64,000 bases of DNA from Iodobacter fluviatilis (GTDB lineage Bacteria; Pseudomonadota; Gammaproteobacteria; Burkholderiales; Chitinibacteraceae): positions 1,240,001 to 1,304,000 of the forward strand of contig NZ_UGHR01000001.1 of NCBI RefSeq assembly GCF_900451195.1, in the 5' to 3' direction. Numbering within the stretch: position 1 is the first letter of the stretch; each line of letters begins with the position of its first letter. The notes under the pieces were generated by a model. It ran no database searches, was not told the DNA's origin, and saw only the letters and a program-made list of their open reading frames with translations. Shown in pieces: positions 45,118 through 55,275 of the stretch. The position numbers and the translations under genes are program-made.

Positions 45118-45438
45118 ATGAGCAAAAGAATAACGCAAAGCCATACGCCGGAATTTCGGGCGGAAGCGATCAAGCTGGTGTTTGAGCAGGGGTTTTCGGT
45201 GGCCGAGACTGCTGCGCGTTTGAATATGAAGCAGAGCACGCTGGCGTATTGGGTCACACAAGCCCGCAAGGCAGACAAAACCACCTCCGCGCAGACCGGG
45301 ATGCCCGATGCCTCTGACTTGATGGCTAAGGTTCGGCAATTACGCAAAGAACTGGCCGAAGCCCGGATGGAGCGCGATATCCTAAAAAAAGCGACGGCGT
45401 ACTTTGCCAGGGAATCACTGCCCGGTACGCGTTCGTGA
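45118..45438 (+). CDS. IS3-family transposase OrfA
   Basis: 106 residues: helix-turn-helix (FRAEAIKLVFEQGFSVAETAARLNM), then coil (KVRQLRKELAEARMERDILKKA). It ends in ARESLPGT, typical of the IS3 group. ATG 45118 with AGGAGTG upstream. Overlaps orfB by 4 bases; a CTAAAAAAAG run near the end is a candidate frameshift site. Confidence 0.88.
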   Translation: MSKRITQSHTPEFRAEAIKLVFEQGFSVAETAARLNMKQSTLAYWVTQARKADKTTSAQTGMPDASDLMAKVRQLRKELAEARMERDILKKATAYFARESLPGTRS

Positions 45439-45822
45439 AGCAATGGCAAGCTCAATATCCGGTCAAACTGTTGTGCCAGACTTTGGCGGTGTCTCGCTGT
45501 GGTTTTTACGCCTGGCAAAAACGGCCACCTTGCCGCCGCACGCTGGAGAATGAGCGTTTACGGGTAGAGATTCGGGCCGCACACAACAGGACTCGCCGGA
45601 CTTATAGCGCCAAGCGCTTGCAGGAGGAACTGGCAGAAGAAGGAATTAAAGCGGATCGTGACCGGATCGCCCGGCTGAGGCGTGAAGAAGGTATTCGTTG
45701 CATCCAAAAGCGTAAATTCAAAGCGACGACGAACTCAAACCACACTCTGCCGATCGCAGATAACTTGCTGAATCAATAGTTTAAACCCACTGAGCCGAAC
45801 CAAGTCTGGGTGAGTGACATCA

Positions 45823-47658
45823 GTGTGCCGCAGCAAGCGGCGTAAGAGATGAGGGTATGGCCCCTCGCCATCGGCTTGCAGGAGCAGGTGGCAAACCACC
45901 GTAAGCGGCACAAGTCAAAAGCTTGTGTCGTGAGCGTTACGGAAAAGGCGTCCGTTGAGGCGTCAGGTATGGATTAATGAAGGCGAACAACCGTGAACTG
46001 CCGTTCAAGTGTCGAAAGTGTTCAGATGACATCAAAACCGGGGAGTGATGTTGCTCCGGGATTAGCTTGGCCGTTACCTGCTTACGGGTCAAGCGGTGTC
46101 CGGCATAGAGGCAGCGTCAGCGTAATCCGGGCTCTTATGTTGAACTGCGGGAACCTTCGGTGGCGATGGCAAGCGAAAAGCACAAGCCGACAAGGCGAGG
46201 CTGATAGTAGCGATGCGCCACCAAGGGGCGGAGCAGCTCGTAGTAGTGATGAAACCGCTGTAATGGCGGTGGAGCGAAGGGGCTGCGTCATCCCGGTCTG
46301 GTTGGGTGTCAACCACGCAAGTGGGAGGAGTACTCGGCCATGACCAAGCCTTATGACATTCCCAAAGCGTTAATCTGGGGAGCTTTTCAACGTGTAAAAG
46401 CCAACGGCGGAGCCGCTGGCGTCGATCAGGAGTCGATTGCACAATTTGAGTCTAACTTGAGTGACAACCTGTATAAACTTTGGAATCGGCTTGGTTCGGG
46501 TAGTTATTTCCCGCCGGCAGTCAAAGGTGTTGCGATTCCCAAGAAATCAGGGGGAGTACGCATGCTGGGTATACCGACGGTGGCAGACCGGGTGGCGCAA
46601 ACTGCGGCCAAGCTTTTGCTTGAGCCAGAGCTTGATCCACTATTTCACCCCAATTCCTATGGTTATCGTCCCGGGCGCTCAGCGCACGATGCGATTGCCT
46701 TGGTAAGGCGGCGAAATTGGGAGTACGACTGGGTTCTGGAGTTCGATATAAAAGGGCTTTTCGATAACATCGACCATGATTTACTCCTGCGTGCGCTTAA
46801 GAAGCACTGTAAAACGCCATGGATTTTACTGTATGTCGAGCGTTGGCTTAAAGCGCCGATGCAAACTGCAGACGGTCAAATTCTGGCGCGAACACGCGGT
46901 ACACCGCAAGGTGGCGTAGTCAGTCCGCTGCTGGCCAACTTATTTTTGCATTACGCCTTTGATGTGTGGGTTAAACAGCATCTGCGCAGCGTACGGATTT
47001 GTCGTTACGCTGACGATGGCGTGGTGCATTGTAAGAGTTTGGCGCAAGCACAATTTGCGCTTGACAAGATTGGTGAGCGATTTCGACAGTGTGGGCTTGA
47101 ATTACATCCAGAGAAAACCAAGATCGTTTACTGTCAGGATATTAATCGGCAGCAAGCGTTCGACTGCGTGCAGTTTACGTTTCTGGGTTATACGTTTCGA
47201 CCGCGTAAGGCGGTGGATAAGTATGGCCGAGTTTATGTGAATTTCTCACCGGCAGTCAGTCGTGATGCTCTCAAAGCAATGCGACAGACGATACGGGGAT
47301 GGCACTTGCAATTGAAATGTGATTGCAAACTCGACGACCTGTCGGCGATGTTTAACACAGTGTTGCGTGGCTGGCAGCGTTATTATGGTCGGTTTTATGC
47401 CTCGGCGATGTCGGCCATTTGGAAGCACATGAATAGCTATCTGGTGCGCTGGTTGATGCGCAAGTACAAGCATCTTGCCCGGCATAAAACTCGAGCATGG
47501 CGTGCACTTGGCCGACTTGCGCAGGCGTTTCCTAACGCATTTGTACATTGGGAAATGGGATTTGTGCCGAAGGCTGGATGATGGGAGCCGGATGAGTTGA
47601 GAGGCTCACGTCCGGTTCTGCGAGGGGCTGGGGGTGAAATTCCCCCGGTCTACTCACC
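45823..47658 (+). mobile_element. Group II intron
   Basis: Begins GTGTGCC, fitting GUGYG, and contains its own reverse transcriptase gene. Near the 3' end, GAGCCGGATGAGTTGAGAGGC and TCACGTCCGGTTC form domain V (about 47585-47620), followed by a domain VI-like hairpin GGGGGTGAAATTCCCCC. The exact 3' end is uncertain by a few bases (47653-47660); the reading frame of the host transposase favours a junction just before CTTATATTCC. Confidence 0.82.
46340..47581 (+). CDS. ltrA: Group II intron reverse transcriptase/maturase
   Basis: 413 residues. RT domains in order (GVAIPKKSGGVRMLGIPTVADR, FDIKGLFDNIDH, TRGTPQGGVVSPLLANL, active site RYADDGVV), followed by the maturase domain (FNTVLRGWQRYYGRF, the GVM signature). 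No HNH endonuclease domain at the end. It helps intron splicing and copies the intron into new sites. Frame intact. Confidence 0.95.
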   Translation: MTKPYDIPKALIWGAFQRVKANGGAAGVDQESIAQFESNLSDNLYKLWNRLGSGSYFPPAVKGVAIPKKSGGVRMLGIPTVADRVAQTAAKLLLEPELDPLFHPNSYGYRPGRSAHDAIALVRRRNWEYDWVLEFDIKGLFDNIDHDLLLRALKKHCKTPWILLYVERWLKAPMQTADGQILARTRGTPQGGVVSPLLANLFLHYAFDVWVKQHLRSVRICRYADDGVVHCKSLAQAQFALDKIGERFRQCGLELHPEKTKIVYCQDINRQQAFDCVQFTFLGYTFRPRKAVDKYGRVYVNFSPAVSRDALKAMRQTIRGWHLQLKCDCKLDDLSAMFNTVLRGWQRYYGRFYASAMSAIWKHMNSYLVRWLMRKYKHLARHKTRAWRALGRLAQAFPNAFVHWEMGFVPKAG

Positions 47659-48154
47659 CTTATATTCCGGCGGGTGAAGGCTGGCTGTATTTGGCGGGTA
47701 TCAAGGATGTCTTTACCTGTGAGATCGTCGGCTATGCCATGGGGTCACGTATGACTCAGGAATTGGTCGGCCAAGCGCTGTGGAAGGCCGTGAAATGGAA
47801 GCGGCTGCAAGCTGGCCTAATCCTGCATTCAGATCGAGGTAGCCAGTATTGTTCGCATCGCTATCGGAAGCTGATTGAGCAGTTTGGTTTGCAGGCATCG
47901 ATGTCGCGGCGAGGGAACTGCTACGACAATGCACCGATGGAAAGCTTTTGGGGTAGCTTGAAGAATGAGCTGGTGCATCATCACCGTTACTGCAGCGGGT
48001 TTGAGGCAGAAGCATCGATTCGAGAATACATCGAAATTTTTTACAATCGCCAACGGCGCCACACGCGCTTGGGCAATCTATCCCCGGTCACGTTTGCACA
48101 AAAATTTAGCAGGCAAGCGGCTGGGATTTGAGGAGGGTGTGTCTACTGTTGTCA

Positions 48155-48496
48155 GGACAGGTCATCCACTCCACACCTGAAAATTTCAATCAAAAACAGT
48201 ACTACGCGCTAATGGGGCTGCTGGGGCACAACGACTGCGTGATTGCCCTTCATGGCGGCGACCAAAAATCAAAGAATAAAACTCACAATCTAGCGCAGAG
48301 CTTGGCTGGCCGCTTCTCTTCCATCGAAGAGGTTGAAGGCAAAGCGCTTCATGAGTTCATCAAGAAGCTCATTGCAGCCAAGACAACGCAAACAGGCTTT
48401 CTTCTTTCATTGATCTTTGCCAAAAAGTGCTTTACCGGTGTGGCGAAGGCACTGACTGTAAATCAGCGTGCAAAACTTTCCAGGTTTCCGGGGTAA
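48155..48496 (+). pseudogene. 3' remnant of an unknown gene cut by the IS element
   Basis: Right after the IS3 end the frame reads STPENFNQKQYYALMGLLGH to AKLSRFPG and a stop at 48496: 107 residues of protein-like, soluble sequence with no start of its own. The gene has lost its 5' part. It is next to effector genes and might be an effector or regulator remnant, but the family is not recognised. Confidence 0.5.
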
Positions 48497-48569
48497 ACAG
48501 CGTCCAATAGTTTCCACCCCGGTTGTGTAACCATCCGGTATTTCGCCGGAGAAACCTGGGGTGTTATCC

Positions 48570-50066
48570 ATGGACATCATTGCCGAAATCCGGCGTCGTC
48601 ATTTCATTAGTCACGAAAGTATCAGCGCCATTGCCCGTGACCTTAAACTCTCCCGTCCTACCGTGCGCAAGCACCTTAAAACCACCGCATCTCCCGCCTA
48701 CCAGCGTGCCCGGCAACCCCAGCCTAAACTCGGCCGGTTTCAATCCATCCTGGAGCAATGGCTGGAAACTGAACGGCACCTGCCCAAAACACAGCGCAGA
48801 ACCGCTCAACGACTCTTTGAAGGCTTGCAAGCCGAGGGCTATGCCGGGGCCTACGACAGCATTCAGCGCTTCGTGAAACAGTGGAAGTCCAGCGCCGCCG
48901 CGCCCGGCAGCAAGCAGGCCTTTGTGCCCTTAGTTTTTGCGCCGGGCGAGGTGTGCCAGTTTGACTGGAGCCATGAACAGGTCGAAATCAATGGCGTCTT
49001 TCAGACCATTAAAGTGGCGCATTTCCGCCTGACCTATAGCCGGCAGTGCTTTGTAGTGGCCTATCCCCGGGAAACGCAGGAAATGGTCTTCGATGCGCAT
49101 GACCGGGCCTTTGCCTTCTTCGGTGGCGTGCCATTGCGGATGGTGTATGACAATCTGAAGGCGGTTGTCGACACGATTCTGGTCGGCAAAGAGCGGCAAT
49201 TTAACCGGCGGTTTATGGTGCTGGCCAATCATTACCTGTTTGAGCCGGTGGCCTGCACACCCGCATCAGGCTGGGAGAAGGGGCAGGTTGAGAATCAGGT
49301 GGGCAATATCCGCGAATGGCTGTTTACGCCGCTGGCCCGGTTTGCCAGCTTTGCGGCACTGAATGCCTGGCTCAGCCAGCGCTGCCGGGAGTTAGGCGCT
49401 CGCCAGCATCCGGTTTACGAGGGCTCCATTGCCAGCCATTGGGAGTCCGAACGCACTGCTTTGCGCCCCATGTCGGCGGCATTTGATGGTTATGTCGAAG
49501 CCATGTTGCGTGTTTCCAGCACTTGCCTGGTGTGTGTGGACCGGAATCGTTACAGCGTCCCCGCTATCCATGCGGGCAAAGCGGTATCGGTGCGGATCCG
49601 GGCCACGCACATTGAGATTGTGGCGAACTCCATCCAGGTTGCTCAGCATGCGCGTTGCTTTGGCCGGGACCAGCTGATTTGTGATCCCTGGCATTATTTG
49701 CCCATTCTGGAAAAAAAGCCGGGTGCTTTGCGGCATGGTGCGCCGTTTGTGCAATGGGAATTACCACCCGCGGTACAGCAAGTGCGGGATCGGATTCTAA
49801 AGCAGCCGAAAGGCGACCGGGCCTTTGTTGAGCTGCTGCAGATGGCCCGCACAGCGGGGCTGGATGTCTTGCAGGTGGCGTGTGAATTAGCGCTGGAACA
49901 TGGCGTGGTGACCGCAGCAGTGGTCTTGAATGAAATGCGCAGGCTGATAGCACCCGCCCAGCCGGCGGTACTGAATCTGCCGGATCAGCTGCAACTGAAG
50001 CATGCCCCGCAAGCCAACTGCGCCCGTTATGACGATCTGCGAGGAGCCCAACATGTCCTGCATTGA
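48570..50066 (+). CDS. istA: IS21-family transposase IstA
   Basis: 498 residues from ATG 48570 ([12 protein letters not shown]). Helix-turn-helix ([20 protein letters not shown]), then the DDE integrase core: [19 protein letters not shown], and the Glu of [14 protein letters not shown]-terminal beta domain ([16 protein letters not shown]) ends it. It overlaps istB by 14 bases. Confidence 0.95.
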   Translation: MDIIAEIRRRHFISHESISAIARDLKLSRPTVRKHLKTTASPAYQRARQPQPKLGRFQSILEQWLETERHLPKTQRRTAQRLFEGLQAEGYAGAYDSIQRFVKQWKSSAAAPGSKQAFVPLVFAPGEVCQFDWSHEQVEINGVFQTIKVAHFRLTYSRQCFVVAYPRETQEMVFDAHDRAFAFFGGVPLRMVYDNLKAVVDTILVGKERQFNRRFMVLANHYLFEPVACTPASGWEKGQVENQVGNIREWLFTPLARFASFAALNAWLSQRCRELGARQHPVYEGSIASHWESERTALRPMSAAFDGYVEAMLRVSSTCLVCVDRNRYSVPAIHAGKAVSVRIRATHIEIVANSIQVAQHARCFGRDQLICDPWHYLPILEKKPGALRHGAPFVQWELPPAVQQVRDRILKQPKGDRAFVELLQMARTAGLDVLQVACELALEHGVVTAAVVLNEMRRLIAPAQPAVLNLPDQLQLKHAPQANCARYDDLRGAQHVLH

Positions 50067-50799
50067 TCGTAGTTTGCAGTTAAAGCAATTACAGCTTTAT
50101 GGTATGGCTGCGGCCTGGGCGGAATGGCAGGCCGAGAAAACCAGAAAACCGGCCACGATAGAAGCCTGGCTGGATCATCTGATTGCTGCGGAAACGGCTG
50201 ATCGGGAGGTACGCAGTTTGCGCTATCAGCTCAAAGCAGCCCGCTTCCCAATTCACCGGGATCTGCTGGGCTTTGACTGGGCAGAAAGCCCCTTGGCCGC
50301 CTCCCAGATTGAGCAACTGGCCACTGCTGCGTTTATGGAGCATGCGCACAACCTGATTCTGGTTGGCGGCACCGGCACGGGCAAAACCCACCTCGCCACA
50401 GCACTGGGTGTTGCTGCGATTCACAAGGGCAAGCGGGTGAGATTCTTCAATGCAGTGGATCTGGTGAATTTGCTGGAGAAAGAAAAGTCGCTGGGCAAAA
50501 GCGGCCATCTGGCACGTCAGCTCAGCCAGATTGATGCGCTGATTCTGGACGAGCTAGGCTATCTGCCCTTTCCTGTTTCGGGTGGCGCTTTACTGTTTCA
50601 TTTGCTTAGCCAGCTGTACGAAAAAACGAGCCTGATCATCACGACCAACCTGTCATTTGGCGAATGGGTCACGGTATTTGGTGACGCCAAAATGACGACA
50701 GCGCTGCTGGACCGAATCACACATCACTGTGAAATTCTGGAAACGGGCAATGATTCGTTCAGGTTTAAACAGCGTAAAAAGGGGCAGAAAACGGGCTGA
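50053..50799 (+). CDS. istB: IS21-family helper ATPase IstB
   Basis: 248 residues from ATG 50053 (GAGGAGCC upstream). DnaC-like AAA+ protein: Walker [12 protein letters not shown] (~100-110), Walker [12 protein letters not shown], sensor TTNLSFGEW. Directs IstA to its targets. Confidence 0.95.
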   Translation: MSCIDRSLQLKQLQLYGMAAAWAEWQAEKTRKPATIEAWLDHLIAAETADREVRSLRYQLKAARFPIHRDLLGFDWAESPLAASQIEQLATAAFMEHAHNLILVGGTGTGKTHLATALGVAAIHKGKRVRFFNAVDLVNLLEKEKSLGKSGHLARQLSQIDALILDELGYLPFPVSGGALLFHLLSQLYEKTSLIITTNLSFGEWVTVFGDAKMTTALLDRITHHCEILETGNDSFRFKQRKKGQKTG

Positions 50800-50855
50800 C
50801 AAACTGGAAACTTTTGGACGCTGACGGGTGGAAAGTATTGGACGCTGATTGACAA

Positions 50856-51484
50856 TCATAAGCGGGTTTACAGGATTTACTGCGATTTAGAGTTAAATCT
50901 GCGGATTAAGCCTAAAAAGCGCTTAGAACGCGAAACGCCAGAGCCATTAGCGGTACCAGAGGCAAAAAATGAAACATGGTCGATGGATTTTATGCACGAT
51001 CAATTGGCCGATGGCCGCAGCATTCGCCTATTTAATGTGATTGATGATTTTAATCGGGAAGGATTGGGCATTGAAGTCGATTTCTCTTTGCCAGCAGAAC
51101 GCGTCATACGCAGCCTGAATCAAATTATTGAATGGCGTGGTAAACCAAAACGAATCAGGTCTGATAATGGCCCTGAATACATTAGTTACATATTAAAAAA
51201 TTGGGCAGAACAACAATCGATTGAATTGGCCTATATTCAGCCCGGCAACCCGCAGCAAAATGCGTATATTGAACGCTATAATCGCACCGTTCGATATGAA
51301 TGGCTGGCTTGTGATGATTTTGAAAGTATTGCTGAAGTACAAGAAACCGCAACGCAATGGCTTTGGAGTTACAATAACGAACGCCCACATATGGGATTGG
51401 GTGGCATCACCCCAAAACAGAAACTGGCATTACATGCCTAGCCTCTACTTTTAAGTGAGCTTAAAAATGGGGGGATTACCCCTG
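50856..51484 (+). pseudogene. 3' half of IS3 element (orfB remnant)
   Basis: From CATAAGCGGGTTTACAGG this stretch is nearly identical to the 3' half of the IS3 element at 41295. It covers the orfB codons from [10 protein letters not shown] to the stop at 51441 and the right inverted repeat ending GGGGATTACC. The 5' half is missing, replaced by the end of the IS21 element. It keeps the original Arg in DDFNREGLG. Confidence 0.88.
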
Positions 51485-51606
51485 CAGGGGTCTTCGTAAA
51501 GGTAGCCATTTGGGTCTCGCGGATCGTTACTGTACTGAAAATGTACTTTTTCTGATCCACAAAATCAAATGGCCTACGCATAGATTGCGTAAGCCGTTGA
51601 TTTTAT

Positions 51607-51683
51607 TGGTGGGCCTGCACGGACTTGAACCGTGGACCAAAGGATTATGAGTCCTCTGCTCTAACCAACTGAGCTACAGGCCC
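51607..51683 (-). tRNA. tRNA with anticodon CAT (Ile2 or Met type)
   Basis: 77 nt: acceptor GGGCCTG/CAGGCCC, anticodon stem AGGAC..., loop CTCATAA, T-loop TTCAAGT, encoded CCA. The TTGGTC variable region and TTCAAGTCC arm resemble the lysidine-modified tRNA-Ile2 more than elongator Met, so I favour Ile2. Confidence 0.93.
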
Positions 51684-51849
51684 ATAAGTAGCAACATGCT
51701 ACCCCTCATTGATCTGACAATTAACGCAACTTTTCACTTTTTACTACCTAGCTTCAATGTGCCTAAGCCACACAAATTCAATAGTCCTGTATGTTTTTTC
51801 CGAAAGTAGCCTAAGTTGTAAAAACATCTCAAATACTTTGACAATTACC

Positions 51850-51998
51850 GGTAGAATTTTCTCGCAGTGGTTGAGGAGCTCTACATGAAAGCCGTGGGCA
51901 AATTGATAACGTCAGATTATTGCGATTTTAAAGCAAACCGAAGCCAGTTCAATCGCCCCCAATTTAGGCCGCGAACATGGCGTGAGCCCTGTCTCCAT
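51850..51998 (+). mobile_element. Degraded 5' fragment of the same IS3 element
   Basis: GGTAGAATTTTCTCGCAGTG and the following GAGGAGCTCTACATGAAAGC match the left end and orfA start at 41326-41475 of the complete copy, with many changes and small deletions further in. It ends against the effector gene. Confidence 0.75.
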
Positions 51999-51999
51999 T

Positions 52000-53904
52000 C
52001 TAGTGAACAAGAATATAGAAATTGTTCAGATAAGCACCACCATCACCTAAAAGATTTCTAATGACCTCAATTTTTCGTTCAATATTATTCTTAGACAAAT
52101 CATTCAATTCACTAACTTTTATATCAGCAATTTTGCCTCCTTGTTTGACAAAGAAATCTAACTGAGCATCAGTTTCAAATGTGTACGTATTCAGCATTTC
52201 TGTTAACTTCTTAACAGCATCGGAGTCCTTTCCCAGTACATTATTTAAATCTAGCTTAAAAGGTTTGCCTGCAACTGCCTGTGGTAGCAAGGTTTTCTTG
52301 ATGGTAGGTGCAACTACCCGTGCTAGTTCCGAGGTTTCCGCAGGGGCAAGTGCAACTACCTGTGCTAGTTCCGAGGTTTCCGCAGGGGCCGATGCGGCAA
52401 GAAGACCCAATTTATCCATATCCCACATAAAAATTTGACCGGTAGATTCCCGAGGGAAATCACGCATAAATTCTTCAAGACTAAGAGCGCTACGCCTGGC
52501 ATTATATGCATTTATCCCACCCGTAATAAACCCCCAATCTTTATGATAAAAACTATAATGCCCATTTGGAGCATCTGGGGACATTCTCCTTAATACAAGA
52601 CATCCATCTTCGTATGAATCTAGTGCTAACTTTATTTTAGCAACTTCATCCACCTTAGCATTACAAGATACATGTTCAAATGATTTCCCAATGTCAGATT
52701 CATACATAGCTACTTGGGTTGATATTACTTTCGGCTGTTCTCTAACACCTTTCATCTCGTTTTTGGCATGATAAGACTTGATATCTACATCCACTTCTAG
52801 CCTATACGCCTCATCAATAACTACTTTATGGTCGTCTTCTCCTATATTATTCATTAAAATGTGATTATCTAAGTCAAACTGATTATCTCCATATACTGTA
52901 TACCAGTCGGAAATTGCAGTACTCAATGCTTTGGGTTCTTCTTTATATTTTGCATAATACGCCAGATAGGATGCATCCGCTATGCAAGAAGAATTTATAC
53001 CGTTATAAAATGTTTTTCTATACGCATCAACACCTAGGTGTATCTTCTCAAGAAATTCATTTTTATCTAGGCCTTGAGCGCTAGGCCATGCAGTCTCTAA
53101 TACGCTTGTGGCTTGCTGTGGCGGTATGTCTTTTGTATTAGTCTCTGCTGATACCGTGGTCGCAAGCACGACTTCATTATTTAATGATCTATTTTCTTGC
53201 ACATTCGCAACTATGGCTTGCGGAGCAATTTGGGCGCTATTTCCAGTATTTGGTAATGCTGGAGCACCCACGACTAGATTAGATTTAGATAGAGAATCAA
53301 TATTGTTTTCTATATGCGTTTTTATTGCCTCCAAGATAGCCACTTGCACAGTGTTGCTTGAAAAACTTAATTTACGAAAAACATATCTTCTGTTTGTCTC
53401 TTGCTCAAAAAAAGGTGCCATAGATGACCTTATATTCTTTATAAACTCACCTGCTGCACCCGAACGAATGTTATTTATACAGTCATCAATTTTTGACACT
53501 AATTCTTTAGCATTTTCTTGCAGGGCGGTAGACACAAATTTTAAATTGGCTACACTTGATAATACTTTTGTGACATCGTCACTACCCTTATCGACACTCA
53601 AGGCTTGCGGAGAAAATGTGTTTGCATTGGTTAAAGTGGGTGCTGCTGTCTGTTGCAATCTAGGGGACTCGTGCACTAATCTTCTATTATCATTTTCTTT
53701 AATTTGATTATTCGCGTTTAAAATCTTAGCACGACAAGCTTGGACTGGGTGAAATGCATAAAATAGCCCTTTGTAGAGTACAACGTTATGGTATTTATCG
53801 ACGCCAACCTTGGCATTGGGCGATAAATTGTGAGTTAATTTAAATTGACTCAGTTGTTGAGTTGTACACTCAGTAATCTTTATTTTCGTATTAAATGATA
53901 GCAC
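52000..53904 (-). CDS. Candidate T3SS effector, 634 residues
   Basis: GTG start with AAGGAG 8 bases upstream. Paired with a CesT-type chaperone gene 75 bases upstream on the same strand, the usual effector layout. The N-terminal ~100 residues are Asn/Gln/Thr-rich and probably disordered. Residues ~105-205 are helical. A Pro/Ala-rich linker precedes a C-terminal domain (~275-500) in which Cys307 (NSSCIADASYLAYYA) and His449 (NGHYSFYHKDWGF) are placed like a papain-fold cysteine protease/acyltransferase, followed by SLEEFMRDFP. This resembles the end of YopT-like C58 peptidases but lacks their DPN motif. A 14-residue in-frame repeat follows (~505-532). The stop lies at the edge of an IS fragment, so the end may be altered. 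Function unproven. Confidence 0.6.
   Translation of the reverse strand: MLSFNTKIKITECTTQQLSQFKLTHNLSPNAKVGVDKYHNVVLYKGLFYAFHPVQACRAKILNANNQIKENDNRRLVHESPRLQQTAAPTLTNANTFSPQALSVDKGSDDVTKVLSSVANLKFVSTALQENAKELVSKIDDCINNIRSGAAGEFIKNIRSSMAPFFEQETNRRYVFRKLSFSSNTVQVAILEAIKTHIENNIDSLSKSNLVVGAPALPNTGNSAQIAPQAIVANVQENRSLNNEVVLATTVSAETNTKDIPPQQATSVLETAWPSAQGLDKNEFLEKIHLGVDAYRKTFYNGINSSCIADASYLAYYAKYKEEPKALSTAISDWYTVYGDNQFDLDNHILMNNIGEDDHKVVIDEAYRLEVDVDIKSYHAKNEMKGVREQPKVISTQVAMYESDIGKSFEHVSCNAKVDEVAKIKLALDSYEDGCLVLRRMSPDAPNGHYSFYHKDWGFITGGINAYNARRSALSLEEFMRDFPRESTGQIFMWDMDKLGLLAASAPAETSELAQVVALAPAETSELARVVAPTIKKTLLPQAVAGKPFKLDLNNVLGKDSDAVKKLTEMLNTYTFETDAQLDFFVKQGGKIADIKVSELNDLSKNNIERKIEVIRNLLGDGGAYLNNFYILVH
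52309..52389. repeat. 42-bp tandem duplication inside the candidate effector
   Basis: Two direct copies (period 42, differing at a few bases) encode APAETSELAQVV and APAETSELARVV. Being a multiple of three, the frame is kept; a variable spacer is likely. Confidence 0.85.
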
Positions 53905-53979
53905 GTTACATACTCCTTAAAAACGAGGGCATGCCCAATTAAGGCATCATCCCTCCATGGCAAAACCCTAGTAGATAAA

Positions 53980-54405
53980 TTAAATCGCTTTGGAGAAATG
54001 ACTGGGGGCGACGTCGGCGACGGCCAACCATTGCTCGGCATGCTGAATCAGGACGTCAAAAGCCTCGATCAGCGTCGGCAGCTCATTCCCCTCTAAGGGA
54101 AGGCGTAACCAACAGCTCCAGTGGTCTTCGGGATCGAGCGCCCATACCGGTTGCCAACGCTGCGCCGCCATTTGATTGTGGCGCAATGCTTGCGCATAAA
54201 GCAGGCCGTCCCGTTCGGGATGGCTACTACCCAGTTCGGCCAGCAGGCACCAACTGGCTTGGTCTACCCATGCCAGGTGGACAGTAAATTGCTGTTCCAC
54301 CGTCAGGCTGATGACTTCTTGCTCTGGGCGTATAGCACCGATGTCAAAGCCCAAATGGCTGAGTAATTCACCAACGACTTGGTGAAATGGCTGTAAATAT
54401 GACAT
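53980..54405 (-). CDS. T3SS chaperone (CesT type)
   Basis: 141 residues, acidic, with the class I pattern: helix FHQVVGELLSHLGF, strands FTVHLAWVD and CLLAELG, and C-terminal helix LIEAFDVLIQHAEQWL. RBS AGGAG 10 bases before the ATG. It precedes the 634-residue candidate effector and is probably its dedicated chaperone. Shares the motif RHNQMAAQRWQPV with KHNQISSDNYQPI in the 43779 chaperone. Confidence 0.78.
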   Translation of the reverse strand: MSYLQPFHQVVGELLSHLGFDIGAIRPEQEVISLTVEQQFTVHLAWVDQASWCLLAELGSSHPERDGLLYAQALRHNQMAAQRWQPVWALDPEDHWSCWLRLPLEGNELPTLIEAFDVLIQHAEQWLAVADVAPSHFSKAI

Positions 54406-54810
54406 AAATTAGGGGCTCCTGATGTGTACTTTGTCGTGTCCGTTGATAAGCCATTTTTTCACTGGGGCATTAATTAATAAGCACTCATGGCTTATTTTAT
54501 CTCTAGGAATGAAGTGAAGCGTCCCCGTCATGCTTGCCATCATTTAGATGCTTGATAAATTATCGATTATGGCTCATCCGTTTTAATGGCTGAATCTGAT
54601 CTGCGGGTATTCTCGGATAAATTGCAAGTACTCTTGAGGGGAAACTGATTTTCATGTCGATTTCCAAAAATAAAATTTTATAGCCTATGCAATTTTATAA
54701 CTATCAAAAATCGCCTTTTTTAAATAGCTCAGCAAAATAAAACACCCCAGCTCTTCAAATACCCAAGCCATTAATCCGCTCTTGCAAATTAGCAACAGAA
54801 CCTTGTTAAA
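54406..54810. other. Intergenic region between effector pair and the inv operon
   Basis: No gene seen. Contains a small inverted repeat (ATAAGCCAT at 54446, ATGGCTTAT at 54487). This is where the spa genes of inv-type systems would normally begin. Confidence 0.5.
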
Positions 54811-55275
54811 TTAATACAACCGCCCACTCCAAGGCATTGTTTCTTGCCCTTCTGCTTCCTCGCTACTCAACGCTTGCAGATTCCAACGCTGTTTTTCGCC
54901 TTTCGTCCAACGTTCAAACTTCAGTGCCTTATGATCCAGCTCACGCAAGCGGATTTGAATCGTTCCCAGTTGCTCTTTTAGTAATTCACACTGCTGCTTG
55001 CATTGCAAATGCTCGAGGCGTAATTTTTGGATTTCACAGAGCAACACAGCCTGTTGCCGACGCTGCTCAAACAATTGAGCTTTACTCACAGCAATCGCAT
55101 TTAGATATTGAGCACTTAGAGTTGTTTGCACATTTTGCAAACTAGCCTCAATAACGAGCAGTTGAGCTTCCTGTGAGGCCAGCGCCTGCCTCTGCAAACT
55201 CAACAGACGCTGCTGTATTTGAGTTTTTCGCTCAGACAGCATCAGCAGTTTTCGGCCCTTATGCCACAGCGGCAT
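54811..55275 (-). CDS. sctO: T3SS stalk protein SctO (InvI/SpaM-like)
   Basis: 154 residues, almost wholly coiled coil ([20 protein letters not shown], then [18 protein letters not shown]). This two-helix form matches the central stalk that links the SctN hexamer to SctV. The start overlaps the sctN stop by 17 bases. The assignment rests on coiled-coil form and the inv gene order. Last gene of this operon. Confidence 0.75.
   Translation of the reverse strand: MPLWHKGRKLLMLSERKTQIQQRLLSLQRQALASQEAQLLVIEASLQNVQTTLSAQYLNAIAVSKAQLFEQRRQQAVLLCEIQKLRLEHLQCKQQCELLKEQLGTIQIRLRELDHKALKFERWTKGEKQRWNLQALSSEEAEGQETMPWSGRLY

Larger units (their letters stand above)
45435..48131 (+). pseudogene. IS3 transposase OrfB, with a stop codon and a group II intron
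   Basis: 5' exon: VKLLCQTLAVSRCGFYAWQK to DNLLNQ, then TAG at 45777, then FKPTEPNQVWVSDI. Relatives read NQQF here, so CAG became TAG. The intron follows. 3' exon: YIPAGEGWLYLAGIKD, HSDRGSQYCS, NCYDNAPMESFW to the end at 48131. The catalytic D, D and E are present, but even after splicing the TAG would stop translation. Confidence 0.82.
45063..48154 (+). mobile_element. IS3-family element interrupted by a group II intron
   Basis: Ends CCTGAATTCCGTAGACA (45063-45079) and TGTCTACTGTTGTCAGG (48138-48154) are related inverted repeats (12 of 17). Without the ~1.83 kb intron the element is about 1.26 kb, the normal IS3 length. No target duplication found. Confidence 0.8.
48498..50847 (+). mobile_element. 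IS21-family insertion sequence
   Basis: About 2.35 kb with matching inner ends CAGCGTCCAATAGTTTCCACCC (48498-48519) and GGGTGGAAAGTATTGGACGCTG (50826-50847), plus a second copy of GGAAACTTTTGGACGCTG inside the right end. IstA/IstB gene pair. GC-rich compared with its surroundings, so a recent arrival. Confidence 0.9.

Noticed and set aside
45012..45518. 168-codon minus-strand frame over the IS3 orfA
   Set aside because: Antisense to a recognised transposase gene; no start signal.
53108..53707. 199-codon plus-strand frame inside the candidate effector
   Set aside because: Antisense shadow of a gene with a ribosome site, chaperone partner and sensible protein composition.
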